This document shows positions 1-9,217 of a stretch of DNA of 64,000 bases, one piece after another (the stretch's first letter is position 1; each line of letters starts with the position of its first letter). The notes under the pieces were generated by a model. The model did not search any database and was not told where the DNA came from. It was given only the letters and a program-made list of their open reading frames with translations. This stretch comes from Shimia sp. CNT1-13L.2 (GTDB lineage: Bacteria; Pseudomonadota; Alphaproteobacteria; Rhodobacterales; Rhodobacteraceae). Where the stretch lies: assembly GCF_024331145.1 (NCBI RefSeq), contig NZ_JANDJO010000003.1:496001-560000 (forward strand), in the 5' to 3' direction. The position numbers and the translations under genes are program-made.

Positions 1-2
1 AA

Positions 3-893
3 TCCGAGTTCGACAAGTACAAGCAGATCGACCAGTGGCGGATCGAGAACCAGTGGATGACGCTGGAAGACTTCAAGACGATCTACTGGTGGGAATGGGG
101 TCATCGCCAGATCGGCCGCGTGATCGGCCTTGTCTGGGCCTTGGGCCTTGCCGGTTTCGCCATCGCCCGCAACATTCCGACGGGTTGGACCGGGCGTCTT
201 GTCCTGATCGGCGCGCTTGGCGGAGTTCAGGGCGCCGTGGGCTGGTGGATGGTGGAATCCGGTGTGACGTCAGGGGAAGGCGTGACCACCGTGGCCTCGT
301 ATCGACTGGCAACGCACCTTGGTCTGGCCTTCGTGATCCTTGGGTTCATCGCCTGGTACATCTTGCTGCTTGGCCGCGAAGAACGTGACCTGATGCAGGC
401 GCGCCGTGGCAAGGAGGCCAAGCTGTTCTCGATGTCCACGGGTCTGTTGCACATGGCGTTTATCCAAATTCTGCTGGGAGCCCTGGTGGCGGGCATCGAC
501 GCAGGTCGCAGTTATACCGACTGGCCGCTGATGGGCGGGCAGGTGATCCCGCCCGATCCGTTCCTGCTTGAGCCGATGTGGAAGAACTTCTTTGAAAACC
601 CGGGCCTTGTGCAGTTCATCCACCGCATCTGGGGCTATCTCTTCGTGATTTTCGCGGTGATCGTCTGGCGTCGTGGCCGGACCTCGGCGCACGCCGGTAC
701 CCAGTTTGCCTTCAATGCCGTGATGGCCGCTGTCGCGGTTCAGCTGTTGCTGGGCATCGGCACCGTTCTTTACGCCGCGCAGGTTCATATCGCGATCACG
801 CACCAGATCGTGGCGATTGCCGTCTGGGTGCTGATCCTGCGGGCGCGGTTCCTGTCTCATTTCCCCGTATCCCGTTCCATTCGAGAAGGTTGA
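3..893 (+). CDS. ctaA: Heme A synthase (COX15/CtaA), 5'-truncated by the window edge
   Basis: Membrane enzyme that oxidises the C8 methyl of heme O to make heme A for aa3-type cytochrome oxidase. The reading frame is open from base 3, so the true start lies outside the window; the internal ATG at 57 is not the start. Visible features are the WWEWGHRQ segment followed by a series of hydrophobic helices, and conserved histidines in GHRQ, THLGLAF, FIHRIWGY and ITHQIV, which fit the heme-binding histidines of the family. The gene ends 3 bases before the next start, so the two may be co-transcribed. Assignment is by family pattern and is strong. Confidence 0.93.
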   Translation, partial: SEFDKYKQIDQWRIENQWMTLEDFKTIYWWEWGHRQIGRVIGLVWALGLAGFAIARNIPTGWTGRLVLIGALGGVQGAVGWWMVESGVTSGEGVTTVASYRLATHLGLAFVILGFIAWYILLLGREERDLMQARRGKEAKLFSMSTGLLHMAFIQILLGALVAGIDAGRSYTDWPLMGGQVIPPDPFLLEPMWKNFFENPGLVQFIHRIWGYLFVIFAVIVWRRGRTSAHAGTQFAFNAVMAAVAVQLLLGIGTVLYAAQVHIAITHQIVAIAVWVLILRARFLSHFPVSRSIREG

Positions 894-896
894 TCC

Positions 897-2372
897 ATGT
901 CCGCATTTGACGAGTTGATGGCGTTCCAGCACCAAACCGAGGCGCTGGGGCAGGTGGCTGGCCGCTTGGGCTGGGATCAGGAAACGGTCATGCCTCGTGG
1001 ATCGGCGGCGCAGCGGTCCGAAGAGATGGCGGCAATGGAAAGTGTGCTGCACGCCCGTCGCACCGATCCGCGCGTGGGCGAGTGGCTGGCCGCGATCGAC
1101 GATGCGATGCTGGACGAGGTCGGTCAGGCCCAGATGCGCCACATCCGCAAATCCTTTGCCCGCACCATGAAAGTGCCTGCCGATCTGGCAGCGCAGATCG
1201 CCAAGGTGACCAGCCGCGCACAGGGCCAATGGGCCGAGGCGCGGGCCAGTGAGGACGTGGCGGCCTTCCTTCCGGTGCTGCGCGAGGTTGTCGATCTCAA
1301 GCGTCAGGAAGGGCAGGCGCTGGCGGATGGCGGCGATGTCTATGACGCGATGATCGACGACTACGAACCCGATATGAAGGCGGCGGACCTGCAGGCCATG
1401 TTCGATGCCATGCGTCCACGTCTTGTTGCCTTGCGCAGTGCCGTTCTGGACAAGCCCGCGCCCCGTGCGCTCAAGGGCAAGTTCCCGCCGCGTAAGCAGA
1501 TGCAGCTGACCCGCAAGCTGGCGCAGGCTTTCGGCTATGATCTTGGCATGGGTCGCATCGACAAGGCCGTGCATCCGTTTTCGTCGGGCTCGGGCCATGA
1601 CGTGCGTATCACCACCCGCACCAGCCCGCGCGATCCGTTCAACTGTTTCTATTCGACAATCCACGAGGTTGGCCACGCCTGCTATGAGCAGGGCATCGAC
1701 GATGCCTATGCGCTGACACCGCTGGGGCAGGGCGTGTCGATGGGTGTGCACGAAAGCCAGAGCCGCATCTACGAGAACCAGCTTGGGCGCAGTCAGGCCT
1801 TTACCGGCTGGCTGTTCAAGGAGATGCGCGAAGCCTTTGGCAAGTTCGGCGTCGGGACGCCCGAGAAGTTCTATGCCACCGTGAACACCGTTCACAAAGG
1901 CTATATCCGGACCGAGGCCGACGAGGTGCAGTACAACCTGCACATCATGCTGCGCTTTGATCTTGAACGCGCCCTGATGGGGGGCGATCTGGAGGTCGAG
2001 GATCTGGAAGCGGCGTGGAATGACCGGTTCGAAGCGGATTTCGGCTATGCCGTCGACAAGCCTTCGAACGGTGTCTTGCAGGATGTCCACTGGTCGGTGG
2101 GCCTGTTCGGCTATTTCCCGACCTACAGCCTTGGCAATGTCTATGCCGGTTGCCTGCATCAGGCGCTGCGCAAGGCGGTTCCAGACCTCGATGCGCAGCT
2201 TGCGCAGGGGGACACATCGGCCGCAACTGGTTGGCTTCGCGAAAACTTGCAACGCCACGGTGGCCTGCGCCGTCCGGCCGAGACCATCGAACACGCAAGC
2301 GGCATGGCCCCGACGTCCGAGCCTCTTCTGGCCTATCTCGAAGAGAAATTCGGCGCGCTTTACGGCCTGTAA
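897..2372 (+). CDS. Carboxypeptidase Taq family metallopeptidase (M32)
   Basis: Cytoplasmic zinc carboxypeptidase that removes C-terminal residues from peptides. The 491 aa length is normal for M32. The zinc-binding HEVGH motif sits near residue 256, and further family landmarks (DVRITTR upstream, the HESQSR segment, IRTEADEVQYNLH) are present in the right order. The ATG lies 3 bases after ctaA, with a GAAGG Shine-Dalgarno-like stretch inside the end of ctaA. It converges with the next gene with a gap of only about 9 bases. The substrate in this organism is unknown. Confidence 0.93.
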   Translation: MSAFDELMAFQHQTEALGQVAGRLGWDQETVMPRGSAAQRSEEMAAMESVLHARRTDPRVGEWLAAIDDAMLDEVGQAQMRHIRKSFARTMKVPADLAAQIAKVTSRAQGQWAEARASEDVAAFLPVLREVVDLKRQEGQALADGGDVYDAMIDDYEPDMKAADLQAMFDAMRPRLVALRSAVLDKPAPRALKGKFPPRKQMQLTRKLAQAFGYDLGMGRIDKAVHPFSSGSGHDVRITTRTSPRDPFNCFYSTIHEVGHACYEQGIDDAYALTPLGQGVSMGVHESQSRIYENQLGRSQAFTGWLFKEMREAFGKFGVGTPEKFYATVNTVHKGYIRTEADEVQYNLHIMLRFDLERALMGGDLEVEDLEAAWNDRFEADFGYAVDKPSNGVLQDVHWSVGLFGYFPTYSLGNVYAGCLHQALRKAVPDLDAQLAQGDTSAATGWLRENLQRHGGLRRPAETIEHASGMAPTSEPLLAYLEEKFGALYGL

Positions 2373-2381
2373 CGATCTGAC

Positions 2382-2945
2382 TTAGTTGAAGATATTCACG
2401 ACATCCTCGTCATCGAGGGTGTCGTTTCGTTTTGCGTGCACCGGCACAGGTACAAGGGCGGGGGTGTCCTGCAAAGGTGTGATCGGAAGGACCGCGCGCA
2501 ACCGAGTCTGTGGATCAAGCCGGCGCACCGCGACCTTGCGTTTGACAAGGGAGGAGTGGCGAAAGTGACGCCCCTTCATCAGCATCAGGCATTGAAGCAG
2601 GGCGCAAAGCGTGACCGCCTCTTGCCAGAGCGCACCCAGTTTCGGGGTGTCGTTAAACACCAGCGTATCCAGTGCGGTGGCCAGAACAACCATCATCGCG
2701 ATGACGTGGATACTCGCCCGCAGCCAGATGCCCGCCATCATCGTATAGGCCGGCAGGAACAGGGCGGCGGCACCGATGATCGTGGCCTGGGTCTCGGGCA
2801 TGAAGTGTTTCAGGGTCGGTACGAGGTCTGGCCCCGGTGCGATGCCAACGCTGACTGCCATGAGGTAAGAGGCAATCAGGATACGCATCAAGACCAGTTT
2901 GAAACTGCGGGTGCTGGGCGTGTCAGTTGGATGTGTGTTGCGCAT
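2382..2945 (-). CDS. Hypothetical multi-pass membrane protein
   Basis: Not recognised with confidence. The start chosen is the ATG giving MRNTHPTD; a longer frame to 2990 exists but its first 15 residues look like untranslated leader. The product is about 187 aa with roughly four hydrophobic segments: around MRILIASYLMAVSVG, IIGAAALFLPAYTMMAGIW, IHVIAMMVVLATALDTLV and a shorter one near ALLQCLMLM. The basic C-terminal third (KRKVAVRRLDPQTRLR) is probably cytoplasmic and ends in acidic DDEDVVNIFN. The size and helix pattern loosely recall DoxX-like proteins, but no signature residue supports that. It stands alone, convergent with the M32 peptidase. Confidence 0.6.
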   Translation of the reverse strand: MRNTHPTDTPSTRSFKLVLMRILIASYLMAVSVGIAPGPDLVPTLKHFMPETQATIIGAAALFLPAYTMMAGIWLRASIHVIAMMVVLATALDTLVFNDTPKLGALWQEAVTLCALLQCLMLMKGRHFRHSSLVKRKVAVRRLDPQTRLRAVLPITPLQDTPALVPVPVHAKRNDTLDDEDVVNIFN

Positions 2946-3084
2946 GGGGCCGTCTTGGATCGTGAGTAGAAAGAGGCCGGCACTACACAAAATGCGTAAA
3001 ACTCACGCGGCACCACTAACGCGCCGGCCTTTGCCTCAATCCTAGGCCGGGAATGGGACGAAAATGGGACGCGGCTGTGACGGT

Positions 3085-3438
3085 TTAGCGGGCTTTGCAG
3101 ACCATCGCCCGTCCATCGCTGCGGGTAACGCGCAAGGCGCCGTCCTCCAATCGCTCAACGATCCGCTCTGCGCCATAGCCATCCGAGGTGAGCCGCCCGT
3201 TCGTGGTGAGCTCGTATTCGGCCTCGACGGTCTTGCCTTTGACAATGGCCACGTAGGGCACCGCCGTGGCATCCGGTGCGATGATCTCAAACGACCATTG
3301 CAGGGGGATCGGCCCCTGGAGGCAATCAAAGGTGCGGTTGCTGAGGCTGTCCAGAAGGGCCGCACCCGCGAGTTCTTCGGCGGCAAGGGGCGCGGCGAGG
3401 AGGGCAAGGGAAACGGCGAGGGGGCGAATTGCGAGCAT
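3085..3438 (-). CDS. Small exported protein of unknown function
   Basis: About 117 aa with a clear N-terminal signal peptide (MLAIRPLAVSLALLAAPLAA, then a probable cleavage before EELAG). The mature part is hydrophilic, with two cysteines (FDCLQG and the C-terminal MVCKAR) that could form a disulfide in the periplasm. A longer frame begins at 3513, but the internal ATG directly before the signal peptide is far more likely. No domain is recognised. It lies 123 bases downstream of gyrA on the same strand, so read-through co-transcription is possible but not shown. Confidence 0.65.
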   Translation of the reverse strand: MLAIRPLAVSLALLAAPLAAEELAGAALLDSLSNRTFDCLQGPIPLQWSFEIIAPDATAVPYVAIVKGKTVEAEYELTTNGRLTSDGYGAERIVERLEDGALRVTRSDGRAMVCKAR

Positions 3439-3561
3439 GGACGACCTCTGGGTGGCGAAAGGGGCAGGTTCGACATAGGCGTTTTTCCCCAGTCGAACCT
3501 TGACCTTGGTCATGCGCCGCTTGCGATCAAAAAGGGCGACCCGCGGGCCGCCCTGATCTGG

Positions 3562-6300
3562 TTAGTCTTCCGAACCTTCCGAGGTCTCGTCCTCATCATT
3601 CTGTTCGGCAATCCGGGCGACCGAGACAACCTCTTCGCCCTTGCCGGTGTTGAAGACCCTGACGCCACCGGCCGAGCGGGAGCGGAAGGAGATGCCGTCA
3701 ACCGGCACGCGGATCGACTGGCCGCCAGAGGTGGCGAGCATGATCTGGTCGTCCATCTCGACGGGGAAAGAGGCCACGAGGTCACCGCCGCGCATTGCCT
3801 TGTCCATCGCGGCGACACCCTGACCACCACGGCCACGCACCGGATAGTCATGGCTCGACGAAAGCTTGCCCGCGCCACCGGTGGTGATGGTGAGGATCAG
3901 GTTTTCGAAGGCCGACATTTCGGCATAGCGTTCCTGCGAGAGTTCACCTGCCACCGCGCCTTCGTCATCGGCCTCGCCCTCGTCGGTCACACCAGCCACG
4001 GCGCGGCGCATCTTGAGATAGGCGGCACGCTCTTCCGGGCTGGCTTCGAAGTGGCGGATCACCGACATCGATACTACCTTGTCGCTGTCATTCAGGCGGA
4101 TACCGCGCACACCGGTCGAGTCGCGGCCTTTGAACACACGCACCTCGGTGGTGGGGAAGCGGATTGCCCGGCCCGAATTGGTGACCAGCATCACGTCGTC
4201 CTCTTCGGTACAGATGCGTGCATTCACCAGTTCCACGCCCTCGGGCAGTTTCATGGCGATCTTGCCGTTGCGTTTCACATTGGTGAAATCGCTCAGCGCA
4301 TTGCGGCGCACGTCACCGGCCGAGGTGGCAAAGAAGATCTGCAGGTCGCTCCATTCGTCCTCGTCGCGGTCGACAGGCATGATGGCCGCAATCGACACAC
4401 CGCTCGGGATCGGCAGGATATTGACGATGGCCTTGCCCTTCGAGGTCCGTCCGCCAAGCGGCAGGCGCCAGGTCTTGAGTTTGTAGACCATGCCATCGGT
4501 GGTGAAGAACAGAAGCTGGGTGTGGGTGTTGGCCACGAAGAGCGTGGTGATCACGTCCTCTTCCTTGGTCTGCATGCCCGAAACACCCTTGCCGCCGCGC
4601 TTCTGGGCCCGGAAATCGGCCAGCGGGGTGCGCTTGATATAGCCGCCCGAGGTGATGGTCACGACCATATCCTCGCGCTCGATCAGGTCTTCGTCGTCCA
4701 TGTCGCCCGACCAGTCGACGATCTCGGTACGGCGCGGTACGGCAAAGTTGGTCTGAACTTCGCGAAGTTCGTCCGCGATCAGGCCCATGATACGTTCGCG
4801 CGAACCGAGAATTTCAAGGTATTCCTTGATCTTGGAGGCCAGTTCTTCAAGTTCGTCCGTGACTTCTTTGACACCAATCTGGGTCAGGCGCTGCAGGCGC
4901 AATTCAAGGATCGCACGGGCCTGGGTCTCGGACAGGTTATAGGTGCCGTCCTCGTTCATGGTGTGGGTCGGATCGTCAATCAGCTGGATATAGGCCGCGA
5001 TGTCGGCCGCCGGCCAACGGCGGGTCATCAGCTTGTGACGGGCCTCGGCTGCATCCGCCGATGACCGGATGGTGGCAACCACTTCGTCCACGTTCGACAC
5101 GGCCACGGCCAGACCACACAGGATGTGGCTGCGTTCACGTGCCTTGCGCAGATCAAAGGCGGTGCGCCGTGCCACGACCTCTTCGCGGAAGTCGATGAAG
5201 GAGGTCAGGAACTTGCGCAGGGTCAGCTGTTCGGGGCGACCACCGTTCAGCGCCAGCATGTTGCAGCCGAAAGACGTCTGCATCGGGGTAAAGCGGAATA
5301 GCTGGTTCAGCACCACATCGGGGGTGGCGTCGCGCTTGAGTTCGACCACGACGCGCACGCCGTTACGGTCGGATTCATCCTGAACGTGGGCAACACCCTC
5401 GACCTTTTTCTCGCGCACCTGCTCGGCGATCTTCTCGATCATCGAGGCTTTGTTCACCTGATAGGGGATCTCGTCGATGACGATGGCATAGCGGTCCTTG
5501 CGGATCTCCTCGACGCGGGTCTTGGCGCGGATGATGACGCTGCCACGGCCTTCTAGATAGGCTTTGCGCGCACCGGAACGGCCCAGCATGATGCCGCCGG
5601 TCGGGAAATCCGGTCCAGGGATATACTGGATCAGCTGTTCGCTCGACAGGTCAGGATCATCGATCAGGGCCAGCGTCGCGTCGCAGACTTCGCCAAGGTT
5701 GTGCGGCGGGATGTTGGTGGCCATACCCACCGCAATACCGCCTGCGCCATTGACCAGCATGTTGGGGAACCGCGCCGGAAGCACCGTCGGTTCCTTGTCC
5801 TTGCCGTCATAGTTGTCCTGGAAGTCGACCGTGTCTTTTTCGATGTCGGCCAGGATCGAGGCGGCGGGCTTGTCCATCCGCACCTCGGTGTAACGCATGG
5901 CCGCCGGGTTATCGCCGTCCATCGAGCCAAAGTTGCCCTGACCGTCCAGAAGCGGCAGCGACATCGAGAAATCCTGCGCCATACGAACGAGCGCATCGTA
6001 AATCGCGCTGTCACCGTGCGGGTGGTATTTACCCATCACGTCGCCCACCGGACGGGCCGACTTGCGGTAGGCCTTTTCGTGGGTGTTGCCGGTCTCGTGC
6101 ATGGCATAAAGAATGCGGCGGTGGACGGGTTTCAGGCCGTCACGGAGGTCGGGAATCGCACGGCTCACGATCACGCTCATGGCGTAATCGAGGTACGAGT
6201 TGCGCATTTCTTCCTCGATGGTCACCGAGGGTCCGTCGTGCGGCATATACTCGTGTACGGATTCTTCTTCGTTTTCAGGGGTTTCCGGAGTGTCGCTCAC
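3562..6300 (-). CDS. gyrA: DNA gyrase subunit A
   Basis: Breakage-rejoining subunit of gyrase, which introduces negative supercoils together with GyrB. At 912 aa it is full length. The catalytic tyrosine is Tyr137 in AAMRYTE. The quinolone-determining region reads [14 protein letters not shown], with Ser98 and Asp102 at the positions equivalent to E. coli Ser83 and Asp87, i.e. the usual susceptible type. The C-terminal domain carries the GyrA box QKRGGKG, which separates gyrase from topoisomerase IV ParC, and ends in an acidic tail. The start is GTG (GTG AGC GAC). It is transcribed away from the FabMG-like gene across a 410-base gap. Confidence 0.97.
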   Translation of the reverse strand: MSDTPETPENEEESVHEYMPHDGPSVTIEEEMRNSYLDYAMSVIVSRAIPDLRDGLKPVHRRILYAMHETGNTHEKAYRKSARPVGDVMGKYHPHGDSAIYDALVRMAQDFSMSLPLLDGQGNFGSMDGDNPAAMRYTEVRMDKPAASILADIEKDTVDFQDNYDGKDKEPTVLPARFPNMLVNGAGGIAVGMATNIPPHNLGEVCDATLALIDDPDLSSEQLIQYIPGPDFPTGGIMLGRSGARKAYLEGRGSVIIRAKTRVEEIRKDRYAIVIDEIPYQVNKASMIEKIAEQVREKKVEGVAHVQDESDRNGVRVVVELKRDATPDVVLNQLFRFTPMQTSFGCNMLALNGGRPEQLTLRKFLTSFIDFREEVVARRTAFDLRKARERSHILCGLAVAVSNVDEVVATIRSSADAAEARHKLMTRRWPAADIAAYIQLIDDPTHTMNEDGTYNLSETQARAILELRLQRLTQIGVKEVTDELEELASKIKEYLEILGSRERIMGLIADELREVQTNFAVPRRTEIVDWSGDMDDEDLIEREDMVVTITSGGYIKRTPLADFRAQKRGGKGVSGMQTKEEDVITTLFVANTHTQLLFFTTDGMVYKLKTWRLPLGGRTSKGKAIVNILPIPSGVSIAAIMPVDRDEDEWSDLQIFFATSAGDVRRNALSDFTNVKRNGKIAMKLPEGVELVNARICTEEDDVMLVTNSGRAIRFPTTEVRVFKGRDSTGVRGIRLNDSDKVVSMSVIRHFEASPEERAAYLKMRRAVAGVTDEGEADDEGAVAGELSQERYAEMSAFENLILTITTGGAGKLSSSHDYPVRGRGGQGVAAMDKAMRGGDLVASFPVEMDDQIMLATSGGQSIRVPVDGISFRSRSAGGVRVFNTGKGEEVVSVARIAEQNDEDETSEGSED

Positions 6301-6710
6301 GTAGTGGCTCGCTTCTTTCTGGCGGTCGCTATCTTGTTGTCATTTTTATAACAGCCCCATCATATGGGGGCAATGGCCGTGCGCGAGGAATTGCTTTGCG
6401 GGGTGGGTTAATGCGGATTGCGCTGAGAAAACCCATGTCGGTGCCACGTCGGTATTTTGTCGGTATCACGTCGGTGGGGTGTGTGTCGGCCTGGTGGATG
6501 AACAGAGAGTACGCCACCAGACTTTGAAACAGGGAACGGCGACAGTCGTGGCCACGCCCCAAGCCCAAGCCGGAGCATGTCTCTGCATCACCACCACGGG
6601 CAGAGTGCAAAAAAATCCCGAAAACATCACCCACACGGGTGATATTCCCGTTCGCATGGGGTAAGGCGTAGGAAGACGTATCAAAACTTAAGGCAACGAA
6701 GATAGCCGAG
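6301..6710. promoter_or_regulatory. Divergent intergenic region between gyrA and the FabMG-like gene
   Basis: 410 bases with no convincing gene; open frames here lack recognisable products. It must hold the promoters for gyrA (minus) and the FabMG-like gene (plus). Besides the phased GTCGGT repeats it contains a perfect 18-bp inverted repeat, ATCACCC-ACAC-GGGTGAT, at 6626-6643, centred about 76 bp before the FabMG-like start and well placed to be an operator. The -10/-35 elements cannot be assigned with confidence by eye. Confidence 0.5.
6437..6475. repeat. Four GTCGGT direct repeats at exactly 11-bp spacing
   Basis: The hexamer GTCGGT occurs at 6437, 6448, 6459 and 6470, one every 11 bp, i.e. 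about one helical turn, so all copies face the same side of the DNA. The repeat unit is GTCGGT followed by five variable bases (GCCAC, ATTTT, ATCAC). It lies in the divergent gap between gyrA (about 137 bp from its start) and the FabMG-like gene (about 236 bp). Two copies of the same unit, in the opposite orientation, occur at 54231-54247. Such phasing suggests cooperative protein binding; the protein is unknown. Confidence 0.55.
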
Positions 6711-8027
6711 ATGAAGACTTCCATTCCTTTGACTTCCATTCCCGAGAACACCCTGTTTGGGGCGGGTGATACTTTTGTCCTGTTTGGGGAACTGTTCGGC
6801 CGTGGCTATGCCACCGGCCTGATCGAGTCGGCCAAGGCGGCCGGCATGAACGTGGTCGGCATTACCGTCGGCCGCCGCGATGACGCAGGGGCGCTGCGGG
6901 CGCTGACCGACGAAGAACTGGCCGCAGCCGAAGCCAACCTTGGCGGCAAGATCATCAACGTGCCGCTGATGGCCGGTTTCGACATGGACGCGCCGGAAGG
7001 CGAGAAGACTCCAACCGATCTCGTTGGCGAAATGACCATCGACGGCTGGCAGGAACACAAGCTCGACTGGGACCTGATCGATCGCTGCCACGCGCTTGGC
7101 GTTGACCGGTTCAAGACCGCGCTGGCCGAGGTCATGACGCAACTGGACGCGCTGCTGCCCGATGGCAAGAACGTCTATTTCGCGCACACGATGGCGGGCG
7201 GCATTCCGCGTGCCAAGGTGTTCATGGCAATCGCCAACCGCATCTACAAAGGTCGTGGTGCGCGTTACATGCCGTCGCAGGCGCTGGTTGACAGCGATCT
7301 TGGCAAGCTGATCCTGCAGAACTTTGATGAGGTGACCGCCCATACCTTTGGTCACCTTCTGGACGCCTCGGGCGCGATCCGCGACCGGATCGAAGCTTCG
7401 GGTGGGCAGGTGCGCTATACGGCTTACGGCTACCACGGCACCCGCGTCCTGATCGGCGATGACTATGCCTGGCAGACCTACACCAACTATACCCAGGGCT
7501 ATGCCAAGATGCGCCTTGAAGAGCACGCGCAGGCGGCATGGGACAAGGGTATCAAGGCCACCGTCTTCAACTGCCCCGAAATCCGCACCAACTCGTCCGA
7601 CGTGTTCGCCGGGATCGAGCTTTCGTTGGTGCCGCTGCTGTCGGCGCTCAAGAAAGAAGGGGGCGGCGCATGGGTGGATGCACAGTGGCAGGCCTGCCAG
7701 GAGCTTCTGAAAGATGATGTTTCGCTCGAGTCGGTTCTGAAGATGGTCGGCGACTACCAGCAGGATGAGGTGATGCAGGCGTTTTCGGACTTCGAGGCCT
7801 GGCCGATGCCGAACAGCGCCGAGCAGGTTGAAAAGACCGTCGGCACCTCGCAGGACATCGTGGCGCTGCACAAGAACCGCAAGGAACTGGTGAGTGATCT
7901 CCTGAGCCAGCTGGTTCTGGATGCCACCGGTTCGCTGATCTTCAACGAGGCCAGCGCGCCGAATGGCCCGGTCCTGTGGCTTGACCACGATCTCGTGGCA
8001 CAGCAGCTGATCAAGACCAACGGCTGA
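6711..8027 (+). CDS. FabMG-family protein (putative enoyl-ACP reductase-like)
   Basis: 438 aa soluble protein resembling the FabMG family annotated widely in Rhodobacterales; I rely on remembered similarity and no catalytic proof is visible. A Rossmann-like start (TFVLFGELFGRGYATGL, then VVGITVGRR) supports nucleotide binding, and the conserved central segment YTNYTQGYAKMRLEE contains closely spaced Tyr and Lys as in reductase-type active sites. Other striking conserved stretches are FAHTMAGGIPRAKVF and NCPEIRTNSSDVF. It is monocistronic, preceded by an 18-bp palindrome and followed by a strong terminator. The oxidoreductase function is inferred; a membrane-lipid role would fit the family name. 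Confidence 0.55.
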   Translation: MKTSIPLTSIPENTLFGAGDTFVLFGELFGRGYATGLIESAKAAGMNVVGITVGRRDDAGALRALTDEELAAAEANLGGKIINVPLMAGFDMDAPEGEKTPTDLVGEMTIDGWQEHKLDWDLIDRCHALGVDRFKTALAEVMTQLDALLPDGKNVYFAHTMAGGIPRAKVFMAIANRIYKGRGARYMPSQALVDSDLGKLILQNFDEVTAHTFGHLLDASGAIRDRIEASGGQVRYTAYGYHGTRVLIGDDYAWQTYTNYTQGYAKMRLEEHAQAAWDKGIKATVFNCPEIRTNSSDVFAGIELSLVPLLSALKKEGGGAWVDAQWQACQELLKDDVSLESVLKMVGDYQQDEVMQAFSDFEAWPMPNSAEQVEKTVGTSQDIVALHKNRKELVSDLLSQLVLDATGSLIFNEASAPNGPVLWLDHDLVAQQLIKTNG

Positions 8028-8048
8028 AGTCGGCCATAACCAAAAAAC

Positions 8049-8085
8049 AAAACGCCCTCGCAGTGATGCGGGGGCGTTTTTTCAT
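8049..8085 (+). terminator. Rho-independent terminator after the FabMG-like gene
   Basis: AACGCCC-T-CGCA / TGCG-G-GGGCGTT stem with a GTGA loop followed by a run of Ts. It sits about 20 bases after the stop at 8027. An A-run on the other side may let it also stop the minus-strand radical SAM gene ending at 8103. Confidence 0.8.
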
Positions 8086-8102
8086 GGTTCAGGCGTCGTG
8101 GT

Positions 8103-9044
8103 TCAGGCCGAGCAGCTTGCCCCGCCCAGAACACAGAACTTGGCGCAGTGCGGGTGGTTCAGACGCACGTCTGCCTCGGCCTCGGCCAGGGTGGTGCCCA
8201 TATCGAACTCGGCCTCATAGGGCAGGAGGGTGCAGGCAATGACCGACGGGCTGTCGGCGCCCTTGTGTTTCACCACCATGCGCGAGTTCGAGCACATGAC
8301 CTCGGTTGGGGCCTTGTTCAGGATGCCCCAGCAGGCGGTGGTGATTTCCGGTACTTCGGCCATTTCGTCCATTTCCGGGAACAGAACGGTCTGGCCGGGG
8401 TTCATCGCGTCGATGGCAAAGCCCTCGCGTTCATACAATGCGCTGTAGCCGGCGCGGGATTCAGCGTCGCTTTCGCCCCAGACGGTGCGACCCGCAACCG
8501 CCATGCGGAAACCGTTGTCACGCAGCCAGCGCATTCCGGTCAGCGTCTTTTCAAACGATCCCTTGCCGCGTTCCTTGTCGTGCAGCTCCGCGCCCCAATG
8601 GTCGACAGAAATTCGCAGGGTCAGCTTGTCGGCGTAGGCCTTGTGCAGCTCAAGAAGCCCCTCGCGCACGGATTTGCGCATCATCGGCAACATGGCGTTG
8701 GTGAGGATCAGAACCTCGTAACCCCTTTCCAGCGCGCGGCGGGTCATCTCGATCATCTGCGGGTTCATGAAGGGTTCGCCGCCGGTAAAGCCGATTTCGC
8801 GCACGTTCCAGCGCCGCTCTTCCAACTGGTCAAGGTAGTCGCTGACTTCATCCGCGGTCATATAGACCAGCGCGTCATTGGTGGGCGACGACAGGATATA
8901 GCAGTTTTCACATTCGATATTGCAGAGCGTCCCGGTGTTGAACCACAGGGTTTCGGGGTTTTCCAACGATACATGCGCACGGGTTTCGCCCTTGGCCGTC
9001 AGATAGGGGTCCGAGAATTTTCCTGCGTTTACCTGATCTTTCAT
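8103..9044 (-). CDS. Radical SAM domain protein
   Basis: 313 aa, starting at the ATG giving MKDQVNAG (a GTG one codon upstream is the alternative). The [4Fe-4S]-SAM cluster motif CNIECENC (CX3CX2C) is followed by the SAM-binding GGEPFMNP element, so this is a genuine radical SAM core. The C-terminal part has several more cysteines (TACWG, MCSNS, ACTLL, HCAKFCVLGGASCSA) that could bind an auxiliary cluster, as in SPASM-type enzymes, though the spacing is not the textbook one. The substrate is unknown. It stands alone between two plus-strand units, convergent with the FabMG-like gene. Confidence 0.8.
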   Translation of the reverse strand: MKDQVNAGKFSDPYLTAKGETRAHVSLENPETLWFNTGTLCNIECENCYILSSPTNDALVYMTADEVSDYLDQLEERRWNVREIGFTGGEPFMNPQMIEMTRRALERGYEVLILTNAMLPMMRKSVREGLLELHKAYADKLTLRISVDHWGAELHDKERGKGSFEKTLTGMRWLRDNGFRMAVAGRTVWGESDAESRAGYSALYEREGFAIDAMNPGQTVLFPEMDEMAEVPEITTACWGILNKAPTEVMCSNSRMVVKHKGADSPSVIACTLLPYEAEFDMGTTLAEAEADVRLNHPHCAKFCVLGGASCSA

Positions 9045-9217
9045 CACTCTGCCTTCGTCTTTGGTGAGACCGTGCTAGCAAAAACCTGAGGTTCGGGAAA
9101 ACCTCTTTCCACATCAGTGACACAGTTGTGATGCAGAACAGGTTTGATAGAGTTGTCCAAGACGGGGCGTGCCTGATTTGATGGCGTGATGACGATCCCG
9201 AGGAATGCGAGAAAACC

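Noticed and set aside
270-2294. A 674-codon antisense open frame opposite ctaA and the M32 peptidase
   Set aside because: High-GC shadow: low-complexity His/Arg/Gly-rich translation with no domain, while the plus strand encodes clear families.
3064-5064. A 666-codon plus-strand frame opposite gyrA
   Set aside because: Shadow of gyrA codon bias; no recognisable protein and no ribosome-binding site.
5990-6030. Possible quinolone-resistance substitution in GyrA
   Set aside because: Ser98 and Asp102 at the key positions are the ordinary susceptible residues.
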